Below are positions 51,602 through 60,236 of a DNA stretch of 64,000 bases, piece after piece. The position numbers and the translations under genes were made by a program. Positions within the stretch are counted from its first letter, which is position 1. Every line of letters begins with the position of its first letter. Source of the DNA: Chitinophagaceae bacterium (GTDB taxonomy: Bacteria > Bacteroidota > Bacteroidia > Chitinophagales > Chitinophagaceae); the NCBI GenBank assembly GCA_947446645.1, contig CANFHA010000024.1:1-64000 (forward strand), given 5' to 3'. The notes under the pieces are model-generated. The model worked only from the letters and a program-made list of their open reading frames with translations. It was not told the origin of the DNA and did no database searches.

Positions 51602-52870
51602 TTATCGGGCTCTTCCGCCTCCGTTGCTGAACCTGCGCCGGTTATTATTATTTCCGCCATTGCTTCCTGCTACTGCGTTTGGCCTGCGCACCACATCTTT
51701 ATTTTTAGGTAAGTTTATGGTAATCTGCCCACTCTGCGACATAGGGTAAGGGTGACCTTCCACAACAGGTATTTTCTGAGCGGTGATCTTCAGAATGTTT
51801 CTCCAGTCCTGCATTTCTTCTTCATCGCAGAACGATAGCGCGGTGCCACTGGCGCCAGCACGGCCGGTGCGGCCTATACGGTGCACATAAGTTTCAGGTA
51901 CCTCTGGTATCTCGTAGTTGATAACGTGGCTCAGCAGATCTACGTCTATGCCCCTGGCTGCGATATCCGTGGCTACAAGCACGCGTATCCTGCCTTCTTT
52001 AAAATTGCTGAGTGCGCGCTGGCGTGCATTCTGCGATTTATTGCCGTGTATGGCTTCTGCGGTAATATCTACCTTTTGGAGGTCTTTCACTACTTTATCG
52101 GCACCATGCTTGGTACGTGTGAAGACCAGCACCATTTTCATAGCCGGATCTCTCAGCACGTGGGTAAGCAACTGGCGCTTGTCCTTTTTGTCTACAAAGT
52201 ATACCGATTGCTCTACCAGCTCTGCTGTAGTGGCCGGTGGGGTTACTGTTACTGTTTCCGCATTGTGCAACAGCGTGGTGGATAGCTTTTGAATCTCCGG
52301 CGGCATGGTGGCACTGAAGAAAAGAGTTTGCCTTTTTTGTGGCAGCTTTGCTACTACGCGTTTTACATCGTGTATAAAGCCCATATCCAGCATTCGGTCA
52401 GCCTCATCCAGCACAAAAATGCTGATGTCTTTGATGTTGATGTAGCCTTGGTTCATAAGATCAAGCAGGCGGCCGGGAGTGGCTATAAGTATGTCCACGC
52501 CCCTGTTGAGCGCCTGTACCTGTGCTCCCTGTGGCACGCCACCAAAGATCACAGTATGCCTTATGCGCAGGTTGCGACCATAGGCAGCAAAGCTTTCGCC
52601 TATCTGTATAGCCAGCTCACGCGTGGGCGTAAGTATCAGCGTTTTGATGTTCTTGTGCGTACGCTCGGCATGCTCTTCGTGCAGTATCTGCAGTATGGGT
52701 ATTGCAAAAGCGGCAGTTTTGCCGGTGCCGGTCTGGGCGCAGCCCAGCAGGTCTTTACGTTTCAGCAGGATGGGAATAGATTGTTCCTGGATGGGTGTGG
52801 GGGTTTTATAACCCTCCGTCTCAAGAGCCTTCAATATGGGCTCAATGAGGTTTAGCTCATTAAATGTCAT
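51602..52870 (-). CDS. RhlE-type DEAD-box RNA helicase
   Basis: This encodes 422 residues. The order is the Q motif ([13 protein letters not shown]), motif I ([12 protein letters not shown]), Ia ([10 protein letters not shown]), DEAD ([13 protein letters not shown]), SAT (FFSATMPPE), and motifs IV-VI including [11 protein letters not shown] and [13 protein letters not shown]. The C-terminus is Asn/Arg/Gly-rich ([19 protein letters not shown]), an RNA-binding tail. It remodels RNA during ribosome assembly or decay, often in the cold. Confidence 0.95.
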   Translation of the reverse strand: MTFNELNLIEPILKALETEGYKTPTPIQEQSIPILLKRKDLLGCAQTGTGKTAAFAIPILQILHEEHAERTHKNIKTLILTPTRELAIQIGESFAAYGRNLRIRHTVIFGGVPQGAQVQALNRGVDILIATPGRLLDLMNQGYINIKDISIFVLDEADRMLDMGFIHDVKRVVAKLPQKRQTLFFSATMPPEIQKLSTTLLHNAETVTVTPPATTAELVEQSVYFVDKKDKRQLLTHVLRDPAMKMVLVFTRTKHGADKVVKDLQKVDITAEAIHGNKSQNARQRALSNFKEGRIRVLVATDIAARGIDVDLLSHVINYEIPEVPETYVHRIGRTGRAGASGTALSFCDEEEMQDWRNILKITAQKIPVVEGHPYPMSQSGQITINLPKNKDVVRRPNAVAGSNGGNNNNRRRFSNGGGRAR

Positions 52871-53182
52871 TACTATATTTTAAGATGCAATAAAAAATGT
52901 AACTGCCTGCGCCTCTCCCGCATCTGCGGAGTTGAAAAGGTGTGTATCACAAGCTTGCCCGGGGGCTGTAATATAAGGTTGGAAACACGCGTTAAAGTGC
53001 AAATGTACGGAGAAATATTTTAATGGGGTTTTGGGCGATGACCCAAGGGGTGTATAAGTGTATAATAACGTAGGGGTTGAAGATTTTCAACCCCTACTAC
53101 GTTGCACAAATATTCAATGCAACACATGGTGAAGTCGCCATCCTTTTTATACATTTAGAATTGCAAATAGCATAATTTATTT
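52871..53182. other. Intergenic region with REP-like palindrome
   Basis: It has no coding capacity on either strand. It contains the helicase 5' side and the palindrome at 53070. Confidence 0.5.
53070..53097. repeat. REP-like palindrome, family copy 2
   Basis: A perfect 12-bp stem, GTAGGGGTTGAA/TTCAACCCCTAC, has the loop GATT. It lies upstream of a 63-residue gene that has a related palindrome downstream. Confidence 0.75.
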
Positions 53183-53374
53183 ATGGGAAACTCTCAAGCA
53201 ACAAAACTAGTGGTGGAATTTGTTTTCTGGTTTGTGACATCTGGCCTTACTCTTTTAATAATTGGATGTCCTGATATCATTGGTGGGCTTGCAATGAGTA
53301 TTGCAGCCGCATTTGTTATTACCGTATTAAACAGAATATTGAAAGCAGTCTTGGACAACTTTGGGGGTCACTGA
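53183..53374 (+). CDS. Small membrane protein flanked by palindromes
   Basis: This encodes 63 residues with two hydrophobic segments (LVVEFVFWFVTSGLTLLIIG and IIGGLAMSIAAAFVITVL) and no known family. It is enclosed by the REP-like copies at 53070 and 53398, which could be coincidence or mark a small insertion. Confidence 0.5.
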   Translation: MGNSQATKLVVEFVFWFVTSGLTLLIIGCPDIIGGLAMSIAAAFVITVLNRILKAVLDNFGGH

Positions 53375-53397
53375 TTGATGGGGCTTGCTATGTTGTA

Positions 53398-53423
53398 TAG
53401 GGGCTGAAGATCTTCAGCCGCTA
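53398..53423. repeat. REP-like palindrome, family copy 3
   Basis: TAGGGGCTGAAGA pairs with TCTTCAGCCGCTA with one mismatch. It has the same consensus as the copies at 53070 and 14675. Confidence 0.65.
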
Positions 53424-53449
53424 CACTGTGTGTTAATTGTCGGGAGAAT

Positions 53450-54583
53450 TTATACAGGTAACGCCCTGTTCTGTATTATATACTGCATCTTGATAGCCAG
53501 TGCATGCAGCTGCGTTTTGCCATGGGCATTACGTTCTATATAGAATATAGTGTCAGATACTGCGTCCACCATCTTCCCCAGGTTTTCAAACGGAATGGAT
53601 GTGCCTGCCAGCTTTTGTATAAACTGACCTTCGGCATCCGGCAGTCCTTCGCCGGCTTGTGGCCGGTATCGTACCCTTATGGCTTGTTCCAATAGTTGTA
53701 TTATGTATTGCAGGAAATTCTTTTGCTGCTCACGGCCGGTCTTACTATAGTCGTCGGCCCATTTCGAAAGGGCAATGCCATTATTTGTGAACAGTGAATT
53801 GAACAATCCGCGTACATCTACCAGCAGGTCGTTTTCTGAATGGCGCACTAGCCTCAGCGCTTCCGTATAGCTGCCCATAGATATGAGTGCTACCTGGCTG
53901 GCTCGCGCCGGGTCGGTAAGGTTGCGGCTACTCAAGGAAAGGGCTATTTCACCAGCAGGTATTGGTGCCAGTTTCACTTCCTGCGTTCTGCTTCGTATGG
54001 TCTGTAATATGTCTTCGGTATTCTCTGCCACAAAGAGCATTATAGTATCCTTCGGTGGTTCTTCTATCAGCTTCAGTAGTATGTTGCCTTCATTGCCCAG
54101 GTATTCTGGCCGCCACATCAGCAGCACTTTATGAGCACCTTCATAGCTCTTCAGGTTCAGCACATCTATTATTTCGCGGCATTCGTCAGCAGTTATATTT
54201 CCCTGCTTATTATCCGCCTCTATAAATTGCAGCCAGTCATACGTGGTGCCATACGGACTTTGCTTTATAAATTCCCTGAACTCCTGCAGATAATACCGGC
54301 TGTTTGCCTTGGTGCCCGACTTTGGCGATATACTCGGGAAACTAATATGCAGGTCGGCATGTTCCAGCTTAGAAGCTTTGCTGCAGCCCGCGCAATGACC
54401 ACAACTATCCGTAGCCGTTTTTTGCTCACAAAATATATACTGGGCCAATGCCAGCGCCAGTGGCAGCCCACCTGTACCCTCAGCTCCGGTTATCAGCAAT
54501 GCATGAGGAAACAGATTTTTATCCCACATCTGCAGCAGACCATTTTTTGCTGATTGCTGCCCTACTACGTCTTTAAAAGTCAA
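53450..54583 (-). CDS. holB: DNA polymerase III delta-prime subunit
   Basis: This 377-residue clamp-loader ATPase-like protein has the N-terminal FKDVVGQQSAKNGLLQMW, a degenerate P-loop (GAEGTGGLPLALALA, no Lys), the zinc-binding CGHCAGCSK and the YEGAHKVLLMWRPEYL sensor region with KLIEEPPKDTIMLF. The lost P-loop Lys is expected for the non-hydrolysing delta-prime subunit. It works with DnaX and delta to load the sliding clamp. Confidence 0.9.
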   Translation of the reverse strand: MTFKDVVGQQSAKNGLLQMWDKNLFPHALLITGAEGTGGLPLALALAQYIFCEQKTATDSCGHCAGCSKASKLEHADLHISFPSISPKSGTKANSRYYLQEFREFIKQSPYGTTYDWLQFIEADNKQGNITADECREIIDVLNLKSYEGAHKVLLMWRPEYLGNEGNILLKLIEEPPKDTIMLFVAENTEDILQTIRSRTQEVKLAPIPAGEIALSLSSRNLTDPARASQVALISMGSYTEALRLVRHSENDLLVDVRGLFNSLFTNNGIALSKWADDYSKTGREQQKNFLQYIIQLLEQAIRVRYRPQAGEGLPDAEGQFIQKLAGTSIPFENLGKMVDAVSDTIFYIERNAHGKTQLHALAIKMQYIIQNRALPV

Positions 54584-54708
54584 AATTCAAAGTTCAAAAG
54601 TCAAAAAATATATCTCGTGCAAAAATAGACAGTACCAGTTAGTAAAAGATAAAAGTTCACAAAAATAGAAAGTACCATACACGATGTTCGCGTAAATATA
54701 AGTTGCAC

Positions 54709-54716
54709 TAGTTTTG
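54709..54716 (+). promoter_or_regulatory. -7 element TAGTTTTG of the UPF0175 gene
   Basis: It ends five bases before the ATG, with TTC instead of TTG 19 bases upstream. Confidence 0.4.
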
Positions 54717-54721
54717 CGCCC

Positions 54722-54913
54722 ATGAATGACATTAACTTACAAATCCCCGCTAAACTGGCATTGGACCCGAAGGATACCGTGAATTTTTTATCTGCAAAAC
54801 TTTTCGAATCAGGCAGGCTTTCGCTTGCCGAGGCTGCTGAGCTCAGCGGTCTTTCCAAAGTTGACTTTGCAAGGACAATTGCCGACTACGATGTAACGCT
54901 GGGCAGCAATTAG
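54722..54913 (+). CDS. UPF0175 family small protein
   Basis: This 63-residue protein has the pattern LSAKLFESGRLSLAEAAELS followed by GLSKVDFARTIADYDV, as in UPF0175 proteins, which often pair with PIN-domain toxins. No toxin gene follows here; a terminator does. It may be an orphan antitoxin or a small DNA-binding protein. Confidence 0.75.
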   Translation: MNDINLQIPAKLALDPKDTVNFLSAKLFESGRLSLAEAAELSGLSKVDFARTIADYDVTLGSN

Positions 54914-54958
54914 CACCAGGCCTGTTATTTTAAATAACAATATCAATAAGGCTTTAAT

Positions 54959-55003
54959 GAAATGGTCCCACATCTTTTAGGTGTGGGACCATTTCATTTT
55001 TAT
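54959..55003. terminator. Strong terminator between convergent genes
   Basis: A perfect 14-bp stem, GAAATGGTCCCACA/TGTGGGACCATTTC (54959-54972 with 54982-54995), has T runs on the plus strand. Confidence 0.9.
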
Positions 55004-55039
55004 TAATTGGAACCAGGGGTGTCGTTGCCGGGGCAATAA

Positions 55040-57589
55040 TTATTCTATCACAAAATGGAACACTTTGTTCTCTGCTTCGGTTTTCACATTAAGCAGGTAA
55101 ATGCCTGCGGCTAATGTACCGTTAAGCTTGATCTCTGTATTTAGTTTTCCCGATGTTATCGCTGCGATGTCTTTATAGATTACCTGGCCCATCATGTCGG
55201 TAATGGTAATGGCTGCTGATTCGGTAGTTGTATAAAAAATGCCCTTAACGTTGAAGCTCCCCTTGTTCGGGTTAGGTATCAGGCTGATATCGGAGGCTTT
55301 ATACTCAGAATTGTTCACATCAAGCAGGGCAATGGTATCGATGATTATTATCTGGTCAGAGCCTACGCCAAGTCCGCAAGTACTGCTGCCGGTAACGAGA
55401 CATTTTACGGTATCACGGTTGTTGAGCGCGTTACTGCTAAATGTGTCGCTGGTAGCGCCGGGTACCGGCACACTATTGATCTCCCACTGATAAGATTCTA
55501 TGATACCGCCAAGAGTAAGTACCTCCGCCGTGAAAATAACCGGCTCGCCGTGCGCTATCCTGTTTCCGGGATTAGCGATAACTAACACATCCGGTACAAA
55601 TATTGGCGGCACGTTCATGCTAATAAAGTTGCTGCTGGGCAATGAGTCTATTGAAGGGCATGAATAGCTGCTGATCAATTCGCAGTAGATATTGTCTCCC
55701 ATTACCGGAGCGTAAGCGTAAGTTGGGCCTGAGCCGGAAAATATACCGTTCACTCTCCAGTGCAGTGTAGGCGATGTGCCGGCATCCACCGGGGTAACGG
55801 AGAAAGTAACCACTGTGCCCGGGCATACAGAATCGCCAGGGCTGGCAGAAATTGTAGCTGATGGCACTAGTATGGGTGTTACCGTCATAGTTACGGATGT
55901 AGATGTCGAATCTGACATAAGGCAGTCTGCATCACTTTTAAGCAATACCGTAATTGTATCACTATTTGCCGGCAGGTAAATGAGCGTGGCGCCTGATCCG
56001 GTAACAGGTAATCCATTTACACTCCAACTGTATGCCGGCGTAGGCCCTCCTAAAATAGGGGCGGCTGTAAACAATACGGTCGTGCCTTCACAAACCGTGG
56101 TCCCAGGGCTGGCAACTATTGATACCAGGGGAGTGGACAGTGAAGTAATAACCACAGTGGCAGACCCTGTCATATAATTTGCACAGCCGGAAGTCATATT
56201 GGTCGCAAGCACCGTATAATCACCTGCAGGGATATACAAGCCATAGTTTAGCGCACCACCCGTACCTGAAAGGCTGTTAACCAATGTGGTGCCATAAAAT
56301 AGCTGGTACATAGTGCCGCTTATAGAGCCATTGAGCCCAATGGGTACGCCGACGCCGCCCTCGCAGTAGCTGCCGCCGCCGGTAACATTAAATGGCGGAG
56401 GTACAGGGCTCACGGTAACAGCAAGCGTAGCAGTGCAACCCGGATTGAGCGAGTAGGTGATGAAAGTTACTCCAGATGCGATACCCATTACTGCACCCGT
56501 GGCAAGATCTATTGTAGCAATACCGGGATTTCCGCTTGTCCATACGCCGCCTCCGCTTGCGTCAGTCAACGCAATAGTAGTGGCACCGCAGATAGTTGTG
56601 GGGCCGGCAATAGGCGAGAGTGCAGGCTGCACGAGCACCGGCGTTGTTACAAAACAGCCGGCCGGCAGCGTATAGCTAATGTTCACTGTGCCCGCCGATA
56701 TGCCATTGACAATACCGGATGATGAGCCAATGCCCGCAATAGAGTTATTGCTGCTGCTCCAGGTGCCACCCGGTGAGGCATCGGCCAATGTTGTGATATT
56801 ACTTACGCATATCGTGGTAAACCCGGTGATAGGCGCAGGGTTTACTCTTACCATGGCCGTAGCAGAAGATACGCAACCGAATACGCTGGTAATTGTATAG
56901 GAGATAGTAGTGGTGCCGGATGAAATGCCGGTAACCATACCCGCAGGGGTTATTGTAGCCACACCAACCGTCGAGCTGCTCCAAACACCGCCAATAGCGG
57001 CATCAGACAAAAGAAGCGTAGAGCCAGCACAAACTGTACCGGCGCCATTTATGACGCCTGCGGGTGGCAGTGCATGCACCGTAACTATATGCGTGGCCGC
57101 CACAGTGCAGCTGCTATTAGAGACCGAATAAGAAATAGAAGCTGTGCCGCCCGAGATCCCAGTTACATTTCCGGAGCCATCGACGGAAGCAACTACAGGT
57201 GAGCCTGAGCTCCACGTACCACCGGGTACAGGATCGGTGAGTGTCAGGCTGGCGCCTGCACATAGCTCAGATGGCCCGGAAACCGTAGCTGCAAACGGTG
57301 CGGCATTTATGGTAACTGTGATAACGGCAGATATGCCGCTTACATTGTAACTGATGGTGGCAGTGCCAATAGATACGCCGGTAACAATGCCGGAAGTGAG
57401 GCCAACGGTAGCTACCGAAGGGTTGGTGCTGCTCCAGAGTCCGCCGGTTGTAGCATCGTACAGGGGCGTTTCTGTGCCCACACAGGCTATGGGAAAGCCT
57501 GTGATAGGCGCAGTAGCAAAACCGGTAAGAGCTGGTAATACAAACAGCACAGTAAGCAGAAATAACAGGGAAAGTTTCTTCATCATCAA
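55040..57589 (-). CDS. Secreted Ig-like (Big_2) repeat protein with T9SS sorting domain
   Basis: This 849-residue protein has a signal peptide, followed by about six repeats of 75-85 residues of the bacterial Ig-like (Big_2) type. A typical pattern is LTLTDxxPGGxWSSGxPxVA followed by GxVTGISxGTAxISY. Further Ig-like or PKD-like segments around 440-760 are Val/Ser/Thr-rich. The C-terminus is a T9SS sorting domain (ISLIPNPNKGSFNVKGIFYT, LAAGIYLLNVKTEAENKVFH). It is probably a surface adhesin. The internal repeats are long and may recombine. Confidence 0.92.
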   Translation of the reverse strand: MMMKKLSLLFLLTVLFVLPALTGFATAPITGFPIACVGTETPLYDATTGGLWSSTNPSVATVGLTSGIVTGVSIGTATISYNVSGISAVITVTINAAPFAATVSGPSELCAGASLTLTDPVPGGTWSSGSPVVASVDGSGNVTGISGGTASISYSVSNSSCTVAATHIVTVHALPPAGVINGAGTVCAGSTLLLSDAAIGGVWSSSTVGVATITPAGMVTGISSGTTTISYTITSVFGCVSSATAMVRVNPAPITGFTTICVSNITTLADASPGGTWSSSNNSIAGIGSSSGIVNGISAGTVNISYTLPAGCFVTTPVLVQPALSPIAGPTTICGATTIALTDASGGGVWTSGNPGIATIDLATGAVMGIASGVTFITYSLNPGCTATLAVTVSPVPPPFNVTGGGSYCEGGVGVPIGLNGSISGTMYQLFYGTTLVNSLSGTGGALNYGLYIPAGDYTVLATNMTSGCANYMTGSATVVITSLSTPLVSIVASPGTTVCEGTTVLFTAAPILGGPTPAYSWSVNGLPVTGSGATLIYLPANSDTITVLLKSDADCLMSDSTSTSVTMTVTPILVPSATISASPGDSVCPGTVVTFSVTPVDAGTSPTLHWRVNGIFSGSGPTYAYAPVMGDNIYCELISSYSCPSIDSLPSSNFISMNVPPIFVPDVLVIANPGNRIAHGEPVIFTAEVLTLGGIIESYQWEINSVPVPGATSDTFSSNALNNRDTVKCLVTGSSTCGLGVGSDQIIIIDTIALLDVNNSEYKASDISLIPNPNKGSFNVKGIFYTTTESAAITITDMMGQVIYKDIAAITSGKLNTEIKLNGTLAAGIYLLNVKTEAENKVFHFVIE

Positions 57590-57812
57590 TTTATTAACGG
57601 GATGTATATGATCCCTTGCAAGTCAAAAAAATATAAAAAAATAATACAATTAAATAGTGGCAAAAGTAGCGATAAATGGGGTAAATATGAGTGTTTATTT
57701 TCTTAGGTGCAGGTGTTTAAACACATTTCTCTAACCCGGAGAAATTAGTTGTAAAGCCATGACTGACAACAAACATGCTATAGCATTTTAACAATGCCCG
57801 TCCATGGAAAGT

Positions 57813-57843
57813 TTGCTCATTGGGCAGAAAAAGGGTAGGTTTG
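57813..57843 (+). promoter_or_regulatory. Promoter of the sugar aminotransferase gene
   Basis: TTG (57813-57815), 20 bases, TAGGTTTG (57836-57843): a clean Bacteroidota promoter with a leader of about 20 bases. Confidence 0.65.
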
Positions 57844-57865
57844 CAGCCGTTTAAAAAGGGATAAT

Positions 57866-58993
57866 ATGCATAACCTCCAGATGGTTGACCTCAAGCGCCA
57901 ATACAGTAAGATAAAAACTGAAATTGACGCGGCTATTCAGAATGTAGTGGAAAGCACTGCTTATATAAACGGGCCGGATGTGAACCATTTTGCAACAGAG
58001 CTGGCAACCTACCTGGGTGTAAAGCATGTTATACCCTGCGCAAATGGAACGGATGCATTGCAGATTGCGCTGATGGCGCTAGGCCTGCAGCCGGGTGATG
58101 AAGTGATCACCGCGTCGTATACTTATATAGCTACCGTAGAAGTGGTAGCCCTGCTGCGCCTGAAGCCGGTATTTGTAGATGTGGACGCAGATACATTTAC
58201 CATGAACATCGATAGCGTAAGAAAAGCTATTACACCTAAAACGAAAGCAATAATACCCGTGCACCTGTATGGGCAGAGCGCTAATATGGAGGCCCTGCTG
58301 GCACTGGCGAAAGAACACAACATTCCGGTAATAGAAGATAATGCACAGGCTATAGGCAGCTCCTATACTTTTTCAGACGGTACCGTAAAGAAAACCGGTT
58401 CAATGGGTGTTATTGGCTGTACATCATTTTTTCCATCGAAGAACCTGGGTGGTTACGGCGATGGCGGTGCGATATTTACCAATGATAGCGCCCTTGCTGA
58501 AACGTTGAAAATGATAGCCAACCACGGACAGAAAACCCGCTATTACCACGAAATGGTGGGCTGCAACAGCAGGCTGGATACTATACAGGCAGCGATATTA
58601 AGAATAAAGCTGCGCCACCTGGATGAGTATTGTGATGCGCGCCGCGCAGCAGCTGATTTTTATGATGCTGCATTTAAGAATAGCCCGAACATAGTGACGC
58701 CGTTCCGTGCGCCCTATTCCACACATGTATTTCACCAGTATACACTACAGTTGAAAAACGTGAATCGTGACGAGGTGCAGAAAAAGCTGGCTGAGAAGAA
58801 TATACCGAGCATGATCTACTACCCTGTACCCTGCCATAAGCAAAACATGCTGAAGGAGTATGGCGTAGCAGATACTTACCTGCCGGTAACGGATATGCTT
58901 CAGGACTGCGTTATATCGCTGCCTATGCACACCGAGCTTACAAACGAAGAATTGTCTTATATTGCGAATAGCCTCCTTGAAATAACAGGATAA
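57866..58993 (+). CDS. DegT/DnrJ/EryC1/StrS family aminotransferase
   Basis: This 375-residue PLP enzyme has the PLP lysine in CTSFFPSKNLGGYGDGG, the PCANGTDALQIALMALGL loop, and the conserved EDNAQAIGS. It adds an amino group to a keto sugar attached to a nucleotide, for surface polysaccharide. It is followed 11 bases later by rfbC, so both belong to one sugar-nucleotide unit; the exact sugar cannot be told. Confidence 0.93.
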   Translation: MHNLQMVDLKRQYSKIKTEIDAAIQNVVESTAYINGPDVNHFATELATYLGVKHVIPCANGTDALQIALMALGLQPGDEVITASYTYIATVEVVALLRLKPVFVDVDADTFTMNIDSVRKAITPKTKAIIPVHLYGQSANMEALLALAKEHNIPVIEDNAQAIGSSYTFSDGTVKKTGSMGVIGCTSFFPSKNLGGYGDGGAIFTNDSALAETLKMIANHGQKTRYYHEMVGCNSRLDTIQAAILRIKLRHLDEYCDARRAAADFYDAAFKNSPNIVTPFRAPYSTHVFHQYTLQLKNVNRDEVQKKLAEKNIPSMIYYPVPCHKQNMLKEYGVADTYLPVTDMLQDCVISLPMHTELTNEELSYIANSLLEITG

Positions 58994-59004
58994 ACCTTAA
59001 GGAA

Positions 59005-59559
59005 ATGAACGTAATTACAACCCCCATAGAAGGACTGCTGATACTGGAGCCAAAGGTGCATAAAGATGACCGCGGCTACTTCTTTGAGAGTTACAATAAG
59101 CGCACCCTGGAAACAGCCACAGGCGGCTACAATACCGCTTTTGTGCAGGACAACCAGGCGCGATCAGTAAAAAATGTATTACGCGGACTACATTATCAAA
59201 ATCCACCTACGCCGCAGGCTAAGCTGCTGCGCGTGCTTGAAGGCAGCATCTGGGATATAGCTGTAGATCTGCGAAAAAACAGTAAAACATTTAAGCAGTG
59301 GTATGGCATAGAGCTTTCTGCTGAAAACAGGCTCCAGTTCCTGATACCACATGGTTTTGCACATGGCTATGCTGTACTTACAGATACTGCGGAGGTATTT
59401 TATAAGTGCGATAATTTTTACGATAAATCTGCTGAAGGCGGAATTTACTTCAATGATCCGGAACTGGGCATAGACTGGAAAATAAACATCAGCGACGCCA
59501 TTATATCAGAGAAAGACCAGAAGCAGCCAATGTTCAAGGATGCCGTTAATGGATTTTAA
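59005..59559 (+). CDS. rfbC: dTDP-4-dehydrorhamnose 3,5-epimerase
   Basis: This 184-residue cupin has RGYFFESYNKRTLE, the catalytic region FVQDNQARSVKNVLRGLHYQ, the structural GSIWDIAVDLRKNSKTFKQW, and IPHGFAHGYAVL with its conserved His. Length and order are typical. It makes dTDP-4-dehydro-L-rhamnose. No rfbA, rfbB or rfbD is in the window. Confidence 0.93.
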   Translation: MNVITTPIEGLLILEPKVHKDDRGYFFESYNKRTLETATGGYNTAFVQDNQARSVKNVLRGLHYQNPPTPQAKLLRVLEGSIWDIAVDLRKNSKTFKQWYGIELSAENRLQFLIPHGFAHGYAVLTDTAEVFYKCDNFYDKSAEGGIYFNDPELGIDWKINISDAIISEKDQKQPMFKDAVNGF

Positions 59560-59612
59560 GGCAAAAGCCAAAGGTTAGCGCTCTGAAGCATATTGAAGTG
59601 TGCTAAAATAGA

Positions 59613-59652
59613 AAAACCCAAAAGTGAGATGCGCTCTACACTTTTGGGTTTT
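59613..59652. terminator. Bidirectional terminator between rfbC and yajQ
   Basis: A perfect 14-bp stem, AAAACCCAAAAGTG/CACTTTTGGGTTTT (59613-59626 with 59639-59652), has T runs on either strand. Confidence 0.9.
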
Positions 59653-59669
59653 CACTTTTCACTTTTACC

Positions 59670-60161
59670 TTAAGATTTCATATTCACAAACGATAGCGGC
59701 AGCTCCACATTAGAGGTGCGGCATAGCTGAATAACATCCTGAAGATCGTCTATCTTTTTAGCGGTCACCCTTACAATATCATCCATTATAGCGGCCTGTA
59801 CTTTTAGCCCGCTGTCTTTTATCAGCTTCACTATTTTCTTTGCGTTGTCTTTATCTATACCGTTTTTGATCGGTATCTTTTTGCGCATGTATTTACCCGA
59901 TCCATATGCCTCTTTGGTAACATCAAAGCTTTTGGCATCAAGTCCCTGGCGCATAGCCTTGGTGATCAGTACATCTTCCAGCTGCTGCAGTTTCATTTCG
60001 CTTTCTACTTCTATGGATATCACCATTTCTTTTTTGTCGAGCTCAAACTGCACATGAGTGCCTTTAAAATCGAAACGGTTGTCAATCTCTTTTTTGGCGA
60101 TGTTTATAGCATTGTCCAGTGTTTGCAGATCTACTTTGGCTGAAATATCGAATGATGGCAT
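59670..60161 (-). CDS. yajQ: YajQ family nucleotide-binding protein
   Basis: This 163-residue protein covers the whole family: MPSFDISAKVDLQTLDNAIN, IDNRFDFKGTHVQFEL, the central LITKAMRQGLDAKSFDV, KNGIDKDNAKKIVKLIKDSG and DDLQDVIQLCRTSNVELPLS. YajQ proteins bind cyclic di-GMP or nucleotides in some bacteria. It is a single gene. Confidence 0.95.
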   Translation of the reverse strand: MPSFDISAKVDLQTLDNAINIAKKEIDNRFDFKGTHVQFELDKKEMVISIEVESEMKLQQLEDVLITKAMRQGLDAKSFDVTKEAYGSGKYMRKKIPIKNGIDKDNAKKIVKLIKDSGLKVQAAIMDDIVRVTAKKIDDLQDVIQLCRTSNVELPLSFVNMKS

Positions 60162-60236
60162 AGTTGAAGACTTTTACGACGCAATTATTGTTCTAAATTA
60201 CAATCCAATTTACAAATTCCCAATTACTGATCTCAC

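Noticed and set aside
55040-57589. Many open frames of 60-90 codons antisense to the Ig-repeat gene
   Set aside because: They arise from the repeated Thr/Gly/Val codons of the sense gene.
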